From the NCBI RefSeq assembly GCF_014353015.1, contig NZ_CP060704.1, positions 1,637,001 to 1,701,000 of the forward strand: DNA of 64,000 nt, in the 5' to 3' direction. The translations under genes and the position numbers were made by a program. Each line of letters opens with the position of its first letter. The first letter of the stretch is position 1. The stretch comes from Chitinimonas koreensis (GTDB taxonomy: Bacteria; Pseudomonadota; Gammaproteobacteria; Burkholderiales; Chitinimonadaceae). The notes below the pieces were generated by a model, which worked only from the letters and a program-made list of their open reading frames with translations, searched no databases and was not told the DNA's origin. Of this stretch, positions 18,397-26,932 are shown one piece after another.

Positions 18397-19260
18397 ATGC
18401 TGATGCATGCCGATAACAGCACGCTCTTGGTGGTGGACGTGCAGGACAAGCTGGTGCCGGCGATCGCCGACGCGCCGCGCACGGTGGCGGCGATGAAGTG
18501 GCTGGTCGACGCCGCGCGCATGAATGGCGTGCCGGTGGTGCTGTCCGAGCAGTATCCGCAGGGCCTCGGCCATACGCTGGGCCTCTTGCGCGCCGCGGCC
18601 GAGTCGGCGCCGACGGTGGAGAAGACCACCTTCTCCTGCGTGGCCGCCGACTGCCTCAAGGACACGCCGGCCGAGACGCGCAGCCAGGTAGTGATCTGCG
18701 GCATCGAGGCGCATGTCTGCGTGCTGCAGACCGCGCTCGAACTGCAGGCCGCGGGCAAGCAGGTGTTCCTGGTGGCCGACGCGATCGGCGCGCGCCAGGC
18801 GGCCGACAAGGCGGTGGCGATCGAACGCGCCCGCACGGCCGGCGTGGCGATCGTGACGCGCGAGATGGCGCTGTTCGAGTGGATGCGCGACAGCCGCGTG
18901 CCGCAGTTCCGCGAGGCCAGCAAGCAGCTGCTGCAGGCCGCGCCGTCCTTGCCCTTCCAGGATGCGCTGGCCTGCCTGCCGCGCATCGACCATATCGGCG
19001 GCATGCAGCTGTGGCGCGAGGGCAAGCTCGAGGCGATCATCGAGAACCGCCCCGGCCAGGCCGGCTCGCTGGCGATCTACCACGCGCTCTACCGCGATTT
19101 CGGCGCGATCACGCCGAAGGCGGCGCGGCTGGGCCAGTGGCTGTACGGCGAGCATGCCGAGGACGCGCGCAAGCATCCGGGCAAGCATCCAAACATCGAC
19201 CGGCTGTTCTCGCTCGAGGTGCTCGGCGGCGGCTACGGCGTGCGGCTGATGCCGCACTGA
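18397..19260 (+). CDS. Isochorismatase-family hydrolase fused to a DUF2322-like domain
   Basis: The 287-residue protein has two parts. Residues 1 to about 180 are an isochorismatase-like cysteine hydrolase, close to YcaC-type members, with the triad Asp14 (VVDVQDK), Lys76 (VEKTTFS) and Cys108 (GIEAHVCVLQT). Residues about 188-287 (from LACLPRIDH, with IENRPGQAGSLAIYHAL and EDARKHPGKHPNIDRLF) resemble DUF2322, usually a separate protein of about 100 residues. The start at 18397 has AAGGAG eight bases upstream. A 13-bp hairpin follows the stop. The natural substrate is unknown, and the DUF2322 assignment is from memory of the family pattern. Confidence 0.85.
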   Translation: MLMHADNSTLLVVDVQDKLVPAIADAPRTVAAMKWLVDAARMNGVPVVLSEQYPQGLGHTLGLLRAAAESAPTVEKTTFSCVAADCLKDTPAETRSQVVICGIEAHVCVLQTALELQAAGKQVFLVADAIGARQAADKAVAIERARTAGVAIVTREMALFEWMRDSRVPQFREASKQLLQAAPSLPFQDALACLPRIDHIGGMQLWREGKLEAIIENRPGQAGSLAIYHALYRDFGAITPKAARLGQWLYGEHAEDARKHPGKHPNIDRLFSLEVLGGGYGVRLMPH

Positions 19261-19276
19261 TCCGGGCGATGGGACG

Positions 19277-19307
19277 CGACAAGGCCGGCTGCATGCCGGC
19301 CTTGTCG
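19277..19307. terminator. Terminator-like hairpin after the isochorismatase gene
   Basis: A perfect 13-bp stem CGACAAGGCCGGC/GCCGGCCTTGTCG (19277-19289 and 19295-19307) has a 5-base TGCAT loop. No T-run follows, so it is either a weak terminator or a 3'-end stabiliser. Confidence 0.6.
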
Positions 19308-19338
19308 TTCCTGCGAAGGAAATCGTCGGCCGGAAAGC

Positions 19339-19412
19339 CCCGCAGGTCGGGCTTTACGTCCGACCGCGACCTCGATTTGCGGCGCTGTCGGGCATAAAGC
19401 CCGACCTGCGGG
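19339..19412. repeat. 18-bp perfect inverted repeat (family B)
   Basis: CCCGCAGGTCGGGCTTTA (19339-19356) and its exact reverse complement (19395-19412) flank 38 bases. The core AGGTCGGGCTT matches the shorter palindrome at 14194-14219. It lies between convergent genes and ends six bases before the multicopper oxidase stop codon. Confidence 0.8.
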
Positions 19413-19418
19413 GGCGAT

Positions 19419-20693
19419 CTAGGGCAACAGCCAGGCCTGTGTTCCCTTCGGATGCGCATACCAGCCCGGATCGCGATAGTCGCCCGGCGCCTGGTCGGCG
19501 CGCACCTTCAGAACGGTGAACATGCCGCCCATCTCGATCGGGCCGAACGGGCCCTGGCCGCTCATCATCGGCAGCGTGTTGGCCGGCAGCGGCATCATGC
19601 CGCCCATCTCCGCCATCTCCTGCATCTGCGCCATGCCCTCGCTGCCCATCGCCATGTAGTGGCTGCCCGGCAACAGCGTTTCCATCTTCGGTGTGAGGCG
19701 CGACTGGTCGGTGCCGACCAGGTTGGGCACCGCATGCCCCATCGGCCCCATGGTGTGGTGCGCCTTGTGGCAGTGGAACGACCAGTCGCCGGGCGCGTCG
19801 GCGACGAATTCGATCACCCGCATCTGGCCGACCGCCACGTCGGTGGCCACCTCGGGCCATTGCGCCGAGGCCGGCACCCAGCCGCCGTCGGTGCCGGTCA
19901 CCGTGAAGGTGTGGCCGTGCAGGTGGATCGGGTGGTTGGTCATGGTCAGGTTGCCGACCCGGATGCGCACGCGCTCGCCCTGGCGCGCCACCATCGGCGC
20001 GATCGCCGGCGAGGTGCGGCTGTTGAAGGTCCACAGGTTGAAATCGCTCATGGTGGCCGGGTTGGGCCGCATCGTGTCCGGCGCGATGTCGTAGGCGGCC
20101 AGCAGCAGCGCGTAGTCGCGGTCGACCCGTCGCTCGGCCGGGTTCTTCGGGTGGACGATGAACAGGCCCATCATGCCCAGCGCCATCTGCACCATCTCGT
20201 CGGCATGCGGGTGGTACATGAAGGTGCCGGCGCGATTCAGCGTGAATTCGTAGACGCAGGTGCGGCCCGGCGGGATGTGCGGCTGGGTCAGTCCGCCGAC
20301 GCCGTCCATGCCGCAGGGCAGCAGCAGGCCGTGCCAGTGCACGGTGGTGTGCTCGGGCAGCCGGTTGGTCACGTGGATGCGTACGCGGTCGCCCTCGACC
20401 GCCTCGATGGTCGGGCCGGGCGAGCTGCCGTTGTAGCCCCACAGCCTGGCCTTCATGCCGGGGGCGACTTCCTGCTCGATCGGCTCGGCCACCAGGTGGA
20501 ATTCCTTCACGCCGCCGCGCAGGGTCCAGTCGGCCGAGCGGCCGTTGAGGGTGGTCACCGGCGTGCGGCGGCTGCCGTGCGCGGTCGGAACGGGAGCGGG
20601 CTGCGGGCGGCGTTCGGCCGTCGCGCCCGGCACGGCGGCGGCCAGGCCGGCCAGCGCGCCGGTCAGGCTGCCCAGGAAGGTGCGTCGTTGCAT
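19419..20693 (-). CDS. Tat-exported multicopper oxidase
   Basis: The 424-residue protein is predicted periplasmic, with a twin-arginine signal (MQRRTFLGSLTGALAGLAAA). Copper-site motifs are in order: HWHG (119-122), HPHAD (161-165), HPIHLHGH (254-261) and HCHKAHHTMGPM (307-318). The region near residues 345-385 is Met-rich (MAMGSEGMAQMQEMAEMGG), typical of copper-handling oxidases, so Cu(I) oxidation or copper tolerance is likely. The ATG at 20693 follows AAAGGA. Longer readings toward 21002 pass upstream of the Tat signal and are rejected. It lies 14 bases after the tolC-like gene in the same operon. Confidence 0.9.
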   Translation of the reverse strand: MQRRTFLGSLTGALAGLAAAVPGATAERRPQPAPVPTAHGSRRTPVTTLNGRSADWTLRGGVKEFHLVAEPIEQEVAPGMKARLWGYNGSSPGPTIEAVEGDRVRIHVTNRLPEHTTVHWHGLLLPCGMDGVGGLTQPHIPPGRTCVYEFTLNRAGTFMYHPHADEMVQMALGMMGLFIVHPKNPAERRVDRDYALLLAAYDIAPDTMRPNPATMSDFNLWTFNSRTSPAIAPMVARQGERVRIRVGNLTMTNHPIHLHGHTFTVTGTDGGWVPASAQWPEVATDVAVGQMRVIEFVADAPGDWSFHCHKAHHTMGPMGHAVPNLVGTDQSRLTPKMETLLPGSHYMAMGSEGMAQMQEMAEMGGMMPLPANTLPMMSGQGPFGPIEMGGMFTVLKVRADQAPGDYRDPGWYAHPKGTQAWLLP

Positions 20694-20707
20694 GCGATGT
20701 CCTTTGT

Positions 20708-21918
20708 TCAGTGCGTCATGGCGTGGTGCTGCGGCGTGTCGGCGGCCGGCGCCGGCGGGGCGGCTTCGGCGGAAGCTTCGATCCGCGGCGCGGGCAGCGC
20801 GCCGCCGGCGGCGGCTTCGAGCGCGAGCCAGGCCCGCCAGTAATCGCGCCGGGCGCGGATCTCGTCGCCGCGCGCGCGCAGCTCGGCGGCACGGCTCTGC
20901 AGCAGCGCGTCGACGCCGCGCAGCATGCCGTTGTAGTGCTTGAGCGCTTCGACGCGGGCTTCCGCACGCGCCGGCACGATTTCGGTCGCGGCGATGCGCC
21001 ATTGCTGCTGCGCCTGCCGCAGCGCGGCCTCGCGCACCGCCAGCTCGCCGCGCAATGCGTGCAACTGCGCGTCGAGCGCCAGCCGGTCGCCGAGCCGGTT
21101 GTCGCGATGGCCGAGCACGTTGCCGGAGCCGAGCAGCGGCAACGCCGGCGTGGCGCTGCGCAGCGCCGTCTGCTGGGCGACGCCGCTGTCGATCGCCGCC
21201 ATGGCCAGCGTCTGCCGCAACGCCGGGCGCCGCTGCTGCGCCAGCGCTTCGAGCCCGTCGAAGCGGGGCGCGCCGGTTGGTGGCGCGGGCAGCTCACCGA
21301 GCGTCGGTCTGGCATCGGGCGCCTGGCCCAGCGCCTGCCGCAGCGTGGCGAGCGCCTGTTCGGCCTCGGCCTGCTCGGCCAATGCGTCGCGCCGCGCCTC
21401 GGCGGCCTCGGCCAGCAGCTCGGCGGTTTCGAGCCGCGACAGGTTGCCGGCGTCGCGGCGCGCGCGGGCCAGCTCGGCCTGCGCTTCGGCGGCGGTCTGG
21501 CCGTCGCGGGCGAGCCGGGCCAGGGCTGCCGCAGCAGCTGCGTCGTACCAGGCGCGACGTGCGGCGGCAGCCTGTTCGATCAGCTGGCCGGCCAGTGCGG
21601 CGCGGCCGGCGTCGAGTTGCGCCGGCTCGCCGATCAGGTCGCGCCACGGCTCGAACGGCGCGTCGTTCAGGAAGCCGGCCGCCAGCAGCTGGGCCGGCGT
21701 GGTGCCGAATTCGAGCAGCGCTTCGCGTGCCGCGGGATGGCGCAGCACAGCGATGCGCGCGGCGCCGTCGGCATCGAGCGGTCGGTTCAGGCGGTCGGCG
21801 ATGGCGGCCGCCGGGCCGTCGAAACGGTCGAGCAGCGGCAGGGCGGGCGCGGCACCGGCCGCGGCCAGGCAGGCGGCGGCCAGCAGCGCGCGGGCCGCGG
21901 GGAAATCGGGCGGAACAC
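20708..21918 (-). CDS. TolC-family outer-membrane protein, frame broken near its start
   Basis: Most of this gene reads as a TolC-family protein: paired coiled-coil segments rich in Ala, Arg and Glu (AAEAQAELARARRDAGNLSR and a second set near LAVREAALRQAQQQW). The reading frame has no acceptable start between an upstream stop at 22076 and a GTG at 21748, which lies inside the domain. A GTG at 21918 with GGAG seven bases upstream starts MFRPIS in the other frame. One extra C in the following CCCC run joins it to PAARALLAAACLAAAGAAPA, a convincing signal peptide. The restored protein would be 403 residues. It lies between the Cys-rich protein gene and the multicopper oxidase, suggesting a metal efflux role. 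Confidence 0.72.
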
Positions 21919-22070
21919 GGGCAGTCTCCGGGAGGGCCGCGTGGGCGGCCGGGATTCGGGCGCACGCAGGGAGTGCGTAGGCTGCGGAGCGCCGGCCATT
22001 CGCCGATATGGGCGGACGGCATGGATCGCGCCCCGAGTGGGACGAACGATCGCTGGCGCGGGGGAGGGGC

Positions 22071-22481
22071 TTAGATCAGCCTGGGCGGCCGGTCGGGACC
22101 GGGCAGGTCGGGGTCGCCGAAGTTGTCGGCGATGCTGCGCGGCTGGCAGCCGGGACGGCCATTGAAGAAGTCGAACAGGAAGCCGAAGGCGCCGACCTTG
22201 GCGCACGGGCTGCCGCACTTGGCGCCGCATTCACCGCCGCCGCTGCCGCCACCGCTGCTGGTACTGCGGTTGCTGCAGCAGTCGCGCTTGTCGGCCTGCT
22301 TGAGCGGTTTGCGCGCCCCGACGGCCTTGGCCTCGTCGTGGCAGGGCAGGCGCGACTGGGTCATCGCATCCATCTTCGCCATCGGCACGCCGCGCGGTTC
22401 GGCGCGGGCCGGGCCGAACGCCGCCAGTGCCAACAGCAGCACGGGCAGCAAGCGGACGAGGAAGGAGGCGAGCGAAGACAT
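22071..22481 (-). CDS. Small Cys-rich exported protein, possible metal-binding CopL-like protein
   Basis: The 136-residue protein has a signal peptide (MSSLASFLVRLLPVLLLALAAF, cleavage near ARAEP). The mature part contains LPCHDEA, DCCSN, a Gly/Ser-rich linker, ECGAKCGSPCAK and PGCQP, eight Cys in all. I do not recognise a firm family. The CH motif and position first in an operon with a TolC-family gene and a multicopper oxidase resemble CopL-like copper-responsive proteins. That is inference only. Confidence 0.6.
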   Translation of the reverse strand: MSSLASFLVRLLPVLLLALAAFGPARAEPRGVPMAKMDAMTQSRLPCHDEAKAVGARKPLKQADKRDCCSNRSTSSGGGSGGGECGAKCGSPCAKVGAFGFLFDFFNGRPGCQPRSIADNFGDPDLPGPDRPPRLI

Positions 22482-22568
22482 TGCGCAAGTTTAGCCGAGG
22501 TCTCCGGCCTCCGACCAGAACGCGCTGCGCCGAGTTCCGGCCAGCGTTGCGAATCCGCCGAGTGGCGC

Positions 22569-24218
22569 TCAGATATGGTTGTCGCGCCGGTACAGGTAGT
22601 AGCGCTCGTTGCGGTCGCCCGGCCGCGAGCCGCTCCAGATCTCGATCCAGCCCGACGGCGGCGATAGCGGTTCGGAGCCGGCCTGGCGCAGCAGCCAGGC
22701 GCAGCCCGGCAGCGCCTGCACTTCGCGCCGGGCGGTGGTCAGGCCCAGGTAGTAGTGCAGCGCGGCGCGCTGGCTCGGCTGCAGGTTCTCGCTGGCGACG
22801 CAGCCGGTGGCGGGCAGCTGCGGCGCGATCGCCGCGGCGAAATCGCGGTAGCTGGTGCGCGCGTCGACCCAGCCGGCGGCGACCGCGTTGGCCAGTCCCC
22901 AGCACAGCGTGATGCCGGCCGCCCAGTTGGTGACCGCCTGGCGGCCGACCGGGCGGCGGCGCGATACCGCCCACAGCCAGGCGGCGGTCAGCATCACGCT
23001 GGCGAGCAGGGCCGCGGTCGACCAGTGCGGCTCGAAGCTCGGCGCCAGGCTGTGGATGCGGCCGGCCAGCTTGGCCGGCGTACCCAGGTGCATCGCGCTC
23101 CAGGCCAGCCAGACGAAGACGGCGCCGAGGCCGAAGATCATCACGCCGAACCAGTTGACGAAGGCCGAGGCGCCGCGCCGCAGCACGTCGAGGCCGACCG
23201 CGCCGATCAGCGCCAGCGGCGGCAGCAGCAGCAGCGCGTAGCCGGCGCGGCCGCTGTCGGACAGCATCAGGCAGGCGAAGGCCAGCGCGCTGGCGGCGAT
23301 CGGGAGCTGGAAGCGCGGCTGCATCAGCCGGTCGCGCTGCATCCACAGCGTGGCGCCGGCGAGGAACCAGGCCGGCCAGGCGAACCAGGGCAGGAGCTGC
23401 AGGTAATAGCCGAACGGGTGCAGCGCGCGCACCAGCGAGAAACCGCCGAAGAAGCCGAGCGCGTACCAGTCGTACCAGGCGGCGAAGGCGGCCGGTGCGG
23501 TGGCCTTGAGCGCCAGCGGCCAGGCGGCGATCAGCGGCAGCGCCACCGCCAGCGCGATAAGCAGCGTGAGGCCGTAGCGGCGGATGCGCCAGGCGGGCAG
23601 GGCGGTCAGCGAGAGTGCCAGCGCCAGCTGCAGCGCCGGCTCGGCCAGGCTGCCGGCCAGGCCGCAGACCGCCATCGCTGCGCCGAGCAGCGGGCCCGCC
23701 GGCAGCGGCCGGCGCGGCGCGATGGCCAGGGCGTAGAGGCCCCAGCACCAGCCGGCCAGGACCGCGACGTCGCTGTTGAGGGTATGGCCCGGCATCAGCA
23801 GGCCGGCGCAGCCGATCAGGATCAGTACCGCACTGCGGCCATGGCGGCGACCGATCAGTTCGCGCGCGGTCATGCCGGTGCCCCACAGCGCCAGCGCCAT
23901 CAGCGCGCCGGTGGCCAGCCGGGCCCCGTTGTGCAGCGCCAGGCCGAACCACTGGCCGAGCCAGGCTGCCGCGCCGGCCAGCCAGTAGAACAGCGGCGCG
24001 CGTTCGACCCAGGGCTCGCCGGCCATCATCGGCAGGCTGGGGCTGCCGCCGTCGAGCAGGTGGCGGACGATGTCGGCGACGATGGTCTCGTCGGGCTTGA
24101 GCGGCTCGCGGCCGATCAGGCCGGGGATCAGCCAGACCAGGCAGAGCAGCAGCAGGAGCCAGGGTTTCTCGGTCGGCTGCGGCAGGTCCTGTTCGTTGGG
24201 CGGCGTGTAGGTCAGCAT
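22569..24218 (-). CDS. ArnT/PMT-type membrane glycosyltransferase (GT83/GT39-like)
   Basis: The 549-residue integral membrane protein has about 11-13 helices and an early acidic motif in the first periplasmic loop (GREPLKPDETIVADIVRHLL). This is typical of polyprenyl-phosphate-sugar-dependent transferases such as ArnT. A periplasmic C-terminal domain follows (about 440-549). It probably moves a sugar from a lipid carrier to lipid A, LPS or protein in the periplasm. No arn genes are nearby, so the donor and acceptor are open. It lies downstream of rpmE2 but beyond a strong terminator. Confidence 0.82.
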   Translation of the reverse strand: MLTYTPPNEQDLPQPTEKPWLLLLLCLVWLIPGLIGREPLKPDETIVADIVRHLLDGGSPSLPMMAGEPWVERAPLFYWLAGAAAWLGQWFGLALHNGARLATGALMALALWGTGMTARELIGRRHGRSAVLILIGCAGLLMPGHTLNSDVAVLAGWCWGLYALAIAPRRPLPAGPLLGAAMAVCGLAGSLAEPALQLALALSLTALPAWRIRRYGLTLLIALAVALPLIAAWPLALKATAPAAFAAWYDWYALGFFGGFSLVRALHPFGYYLQLLPWFAWPAWFLAGATLWMQRDRLMQPRFQLPIAASALAFACLMLSDSGRAGYALLLLPPLALIGAVGLDVLRRGASAFVNWFGVMIFGLGAVFVWLAWSAMHLGTPAKLAGRIHSLAPSFEPHWSTAALLASVMLTAAWLWAVSRRRPVGRQAVTNWAAGITLCWGLANAVAAGWVDARTSYRDFAAAIAPQLPATGCVASENLQPSQRAALHYYLGLTTARREVQALPGCAWLLRQAGSEPLSPPSGWIEIWSGSRPGDRNERYYLYRRDNHI

Positions 24219-24345
24219 TGCGCGGGGCGTGGGGAGAATCCGGAAAGTCTAGCAGGGAAGCGCGGATGCGCTGGCCGGTATGGCTGCGGCGGGCCGCGGC
24301 AGTTCCGCGGGCGGTGGGCGGAGGCGGCCGGGGTGGCGGCGGCAT

Positions 24346-24374
24346 GAAAAAAGGCAGCCTGGGCTGCCTTTTTC
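24346..24374 (-). terminator. Bidirectional intrinsic terminator after rpmE2
   Basis: An A-run plus GGCAGC pairs with GCTGCC plus a T-run (24347-24358 with 24363-24373) around a CTGG loop. On the minus strand it ends the rpmE2 transcript about 20 bases after the stop codon. Confidence 0.92.
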
Positions 24375-24392
24375 GTGCACGCGTGCGGCCGA

Positions 24393-24656
24393 TTACTTCT
24401 TCTTGCTGAGCAGCGCGTACTTCTGGTTGAACTTGTCGATACGGCCGGCGGTGTCGACGATCTTCTGCTTGCCGGTGTAGAAAGGGTGCGATTCGGACGA
24501 CACGTCGAGGCGGACGACCGGGTATTCGTTACCGTCGGTCCAGGCCATCTTCTCGCTGCCGCGCACCTGCATGGTGGACTTGGTCAGGAATTTGAAGTCG
24601 ACGCTCGCGTCGTAGAAGATGACTTCGGTGTACTTGGGGTGGATGCCAGCTTTCAT
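24393..24656 (-). CDS. rpmE2: 50S ribosomal protein L31 type B
   Basis: The 87-residue bL31 of the zinc-free C-minus type starts MKAGIHPKYTEVIFYDASVD and ends in a basic tail (YALLSKKK). It lacks the CxxC motifs of zinc-binding L31. Such paralogues often replace the zinc form under zinc limitation, commonly under Zur control; no Zur site was recognised here. It has its own promoter and terminator. Confidence 0.95.
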   Translation of the reverse strand: MKAGIHPKYTEVIFYDASVDFKFLTKSTMQVRGSEKMAWTDGNEYPVVRLDVSSESHPFYTGKQKIVDTAGRIDKFNQKYALLSKKK

Positions 24657-24726
24657 TTCGGGGGTCCCTTAAGCTAAAGGTGGGCCTGGATTGTGCAGTG
24701 CCCGGTCTTGCGTAGAAAAGTTCGCG

Positions 24727-24756
24727 ATTATGCGCGATAGGTGGTTGATCGAGCAA
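24727..24756 (-). promoter_or_regulatory. Sigma-70 promoter for rpmE2
   Basis: Read on the minus strand, TTGCTC (24751-24756) and CATAAT (24727-24732) are separated by 18 bases. They lie about 70 bp upstream of the rpmE2 ATG. Confidence 0.6.
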
Positions 24757-24833
24757 GGCAATTCGCCCGCCGATCAGATGATTCGGTGCGGCCTGGGTAC
24801 GGAATGAAACTGCGCGTGCGACGGAGAGTCGAT

Positions 24834-24876
24834 CGAGCGAAGCGAGGCCCCCCTCGCGGCGGCGAGGGCGGGGGAG
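24834..24876. repeat. Dispersed intergenic repeat, copy 2 (blocks B and A)
   Basis: 24858-24876 is the exact reverse complement of 7596-7614, and 24834-24851 matches the reverse complement of 7657-7674 at 17/18. This is the main content of the 334-bp gap between rpmE2 and rho, apart from the rpmE2 promoter and the rho terminator. Confidence 0.55.
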
Positions 24877-24924
24877 CTGGAATCGATCAGGGGTAGGCCC
24901 ACGGTTCCGAATCACCAAACGCAA

Positions 24925-24945
24925 GCGCCCGGCTTTGCCGGGCGC
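24925..24945 (-). terminator. Terminator-like hairpin after rho
   Basis: GCGCCCGG/CCGGGCGC (8-bp stem, 5-base loop) lies about 45 bp past the rho stop on the minus strand. It is followed by TTGCGTTTGG, a weak U-tract. Confidence 0.6.
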
Positions 24946-24990
24946 CCGAGCTGCCGCACGAATCCGGGCGGCAGTGATATAGATCAGGCT

Positions 24991-26241
24991 CTACCTTCGC
25001 ATCGAGTCGAAGAAGTCGTTGTTGTTCTTGGTCGCCTTGATCTTGTCGAACAGGAATTCCATCGCCTCGAGCTCGTCCATCGGGTAGAGCAGCTTGCGCA
25101 GCACCCAGATCTTCTGCAACTGGTCCTGCGGGATCAGCATCTCTTCGCGGCGGGTGCCCGAGCGGTTGACGTTGATGGCCGGGTAGATGCGCTTCTCGGC
25201 CATGCGGCGGTCGAGATGCAGTTCCATGTTGCCGGTGCCCTTGAATTCCTCGTAGATCACGTCGTCCATGCGGCTGCCGGTGTCGGTCAGCGCGGTGGCG
25301 ATGATGGTCAGCGAGCCGCCTTCCTCGATATTGCGGGCGGCGCCGAAGAAGCGCTTGGGCTTCTGCAGCGCGTTGGCGTCCACGCCGCCGGTCAGCACCT
25401 TGCCCGAGGCCGGGATCACGGTGTTGTAGGCGCGCGCCAGGCGGGTGATCGAATCGAGCAGGATCACCACGTCCTTCTTGTGCTCGACCAGCCGCTTGGC
25501 CTTCTCGATCACCATCTCGGCGACCTGCACATGGCGGGTGGCCGGCTCGTCGAAGGTCGAGGCGACCACTTCGCCGCGCACGGTGCGCGTCATCTCGGTC
25601 ACTTCTTCGGGACGCTCGTCGATCAGCAGCACGATCAGCATCACGTCCGGGTGATTGGCGGTGATCGCGTGGGCGATATGGGTCAGCATCACCGTCTTGC
25701 CCGACTTGGGCGGCGCGACCAGCAGGCCGCGCTGGCCTTTGCCGATGGGCGCGACCAGGTCGATGATGCGGCCGGTGATGTTCTCGTCGGCCTTGATGTC
25801 GCGTTCGAGCTTGAGGCGCTTGGTCGGGAACAGCGGCGTCAGGTTCTCGAACAGGATCTTGTTCTTGGTCGCTTCGGGCGTGTCGTTGTTGACCTTGTCC
25901 ACCTTCACCAGCGCGAAATAGCGTTCTCCGTCCTTGGGCGTGCGGATTTCGCCTTCGATGGTGTCGCCGGTATGCAGGTTGAAGCGGCGGATCTGGCTCG
26001 GGCTGACGTAGATGTCATCGGGGCCGGCCAGATAGGAAGTGTCGGGACTGCGCAGGAAGCCGAAGCCGTCGGGCAGGACTTCGAGCGTGCCGTCGCCGAA
26101 GATGCTTTCGCCTTTTTTGGCCTGACTTTTCAATAAAGCGAAAATCAGGTCCTGTTTGCGCATCCGATTGGCGCCTTCGATATCGGTCGCCATGTCGACC
26201 AGTTCGGACACGTGCTTGTGCTTGAGGTCGGACAAATGCAT
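24991..26241 (-). CDS. rho: Transcription termination factor Rho
   Basis: The 416-residue RNA-dependent hexameric ATPase has an N-terminal Rho domain (MHLSDLKHKHVSELVDMATD), an OLD-fold RNA-binding domain with GFGFLRS, Walker A APPKSGKTVM and Walker B VVILLDSITRLARAYN. The secondary-site R-loop region is AALTDTGSRMDD-like. Length and motifs are standard. It lies downstream of trxA, which has its own terminator, so rho probably has a promoter in the 231-bp gap; none was clear by eye. Confidence 0.98.
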   Translation of the reverse strand: MHLSDLKHKHVSELVDMATDIEGANRMRKQDLIFALLKSQAKKGESIFGDGTLEVLPDGFGFLRSPDTSYLAGPDDIYVSPSQIRRFNLHTGDTIEGEIRTPKDGERYFALVKVDKVNNDTPEATKNKILFENLTPLFPTKRLKLERDIKADENITGRIIDLVAPIGKGQRGLLVAPPKSGKTVMLTHIAHAITANHPDVMLIVLLIDERPEEVTEMTRTVRGEVVASTFDEPATRHVQVAEMVIEKAKRLVEHKKDVVILLDSITRLARAYNTVIPASGKVLTGGVDANALQKPKRFFGAARNIEEGGSLTIIATALTDTGSRMDDVIYEEFKGTGNMELHLDRRMAEKRIYPAINVNRSGTRREEMLIPQDQLQKIWVLRKLLYPMDELEAMEFLFDKIKATKNNNDFFDSMRR

Positions 26242-26422
26242 GTGCGGGTAGACTTTCCAGTCTTTTATGGAAGATTACGGGTATCAGGGGGGATGCGTGG
26301 AATCGGCTGGGCGCCGGAATCGCCGGAATGGATTCATCGGCGATTGAAGCAGGTCTGGTTGGAGCTTAGATGCGGTGAATCCCGCTGTCAACGGCCGTTT
26401 GCTGCAGTTGCGCAGGGCCGGA

Positions 26423-26458
26423 TGCAAAAACGCCGCACGGGAGCGCGGCGTTTTTGCA
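26423..26458. terminator. Strong bidirectional terminator after trxA
   Basis: TGCAAAAACGCCGC (26423-26436) pairs perfectly with GCGGCGTTTTTGCA (26445-26458) around an 8-base loop. On the minus strand it ends the trxA transcript 15 bases after the stop codon. Confidence 0.92.
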
Positions 26459-26472
26459 GGGCGAGGCCGGTC

Positions 26473-26802
26473 TTACAGATTGGCGTCGATGAAGGTCGTC
26501 AATTGCGACTTCGACAGCGCGCCGACCTTGGTGGCGACCACGGCGCCGTTCTTGAACAGCATCAGGGTCGGGATGCCGCGGATGCCGTACTTCGGCGGCG
26601 TCGCCTGGTTCTCGTCGATGTTGAGCTTGGTGACCTTGAGCTTGCCGTTGTACTCGTTCGACACCTCGTCCAGGATCGGGGCGATCATCTTGCAGGGGCC
26701 GCACCATTCGGCCCAGTAGTCGACCAGCACCGGGCCGCTGGCTTGCAGCACTTCGGCTTCGAAACTGTCGTCGGTCACGTGATGGATCAGGTCGCTGCTC
26801 AT
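26473..26802 (-). CDS. trxA: Thioredoxin
   Basis: The 109-residue thioredoxin has the redox site WCGPC at 33-37 and the cis-Pro segment GIRGIPTLMLF. It reduces cytosolic disulfides, including peroxiredoxins like the one at 845. The ATG at 26802 follows GGAGAATCC. Confidence 0.97.
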   Translation of the reverse strand: MSSDLIHHVTDDSFEAEVLQASGPVLVDYWAEWCGPCKMIAPILDEVSNEYNGKLKVTKLNIDENQATPPKYGIRGIPTLMLFKNGAVVATKVGALSKSQLTTFIDANL

Positions 26803-26932
26803 GTGGATTCTCCAATTCTGACGGAAGGCCGGCCCGGGCCGGCAGCACGGGACGAATCCTAACCGATCGGGCGCTCAACCGGAATGCCGCCGGCGATTGA
26901 TTGTTCCGATGGCGGCGATAGGGCTGCGGCGG

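Noticed and set aside
19419..21002. Apparent N-terminal extension of the multicopper oxidase to 527 residues
   Set aside because: The extension is the tolC-like gene read in another frame. The Tat signal with a good ribosome-binding site fixes the start at 20693.
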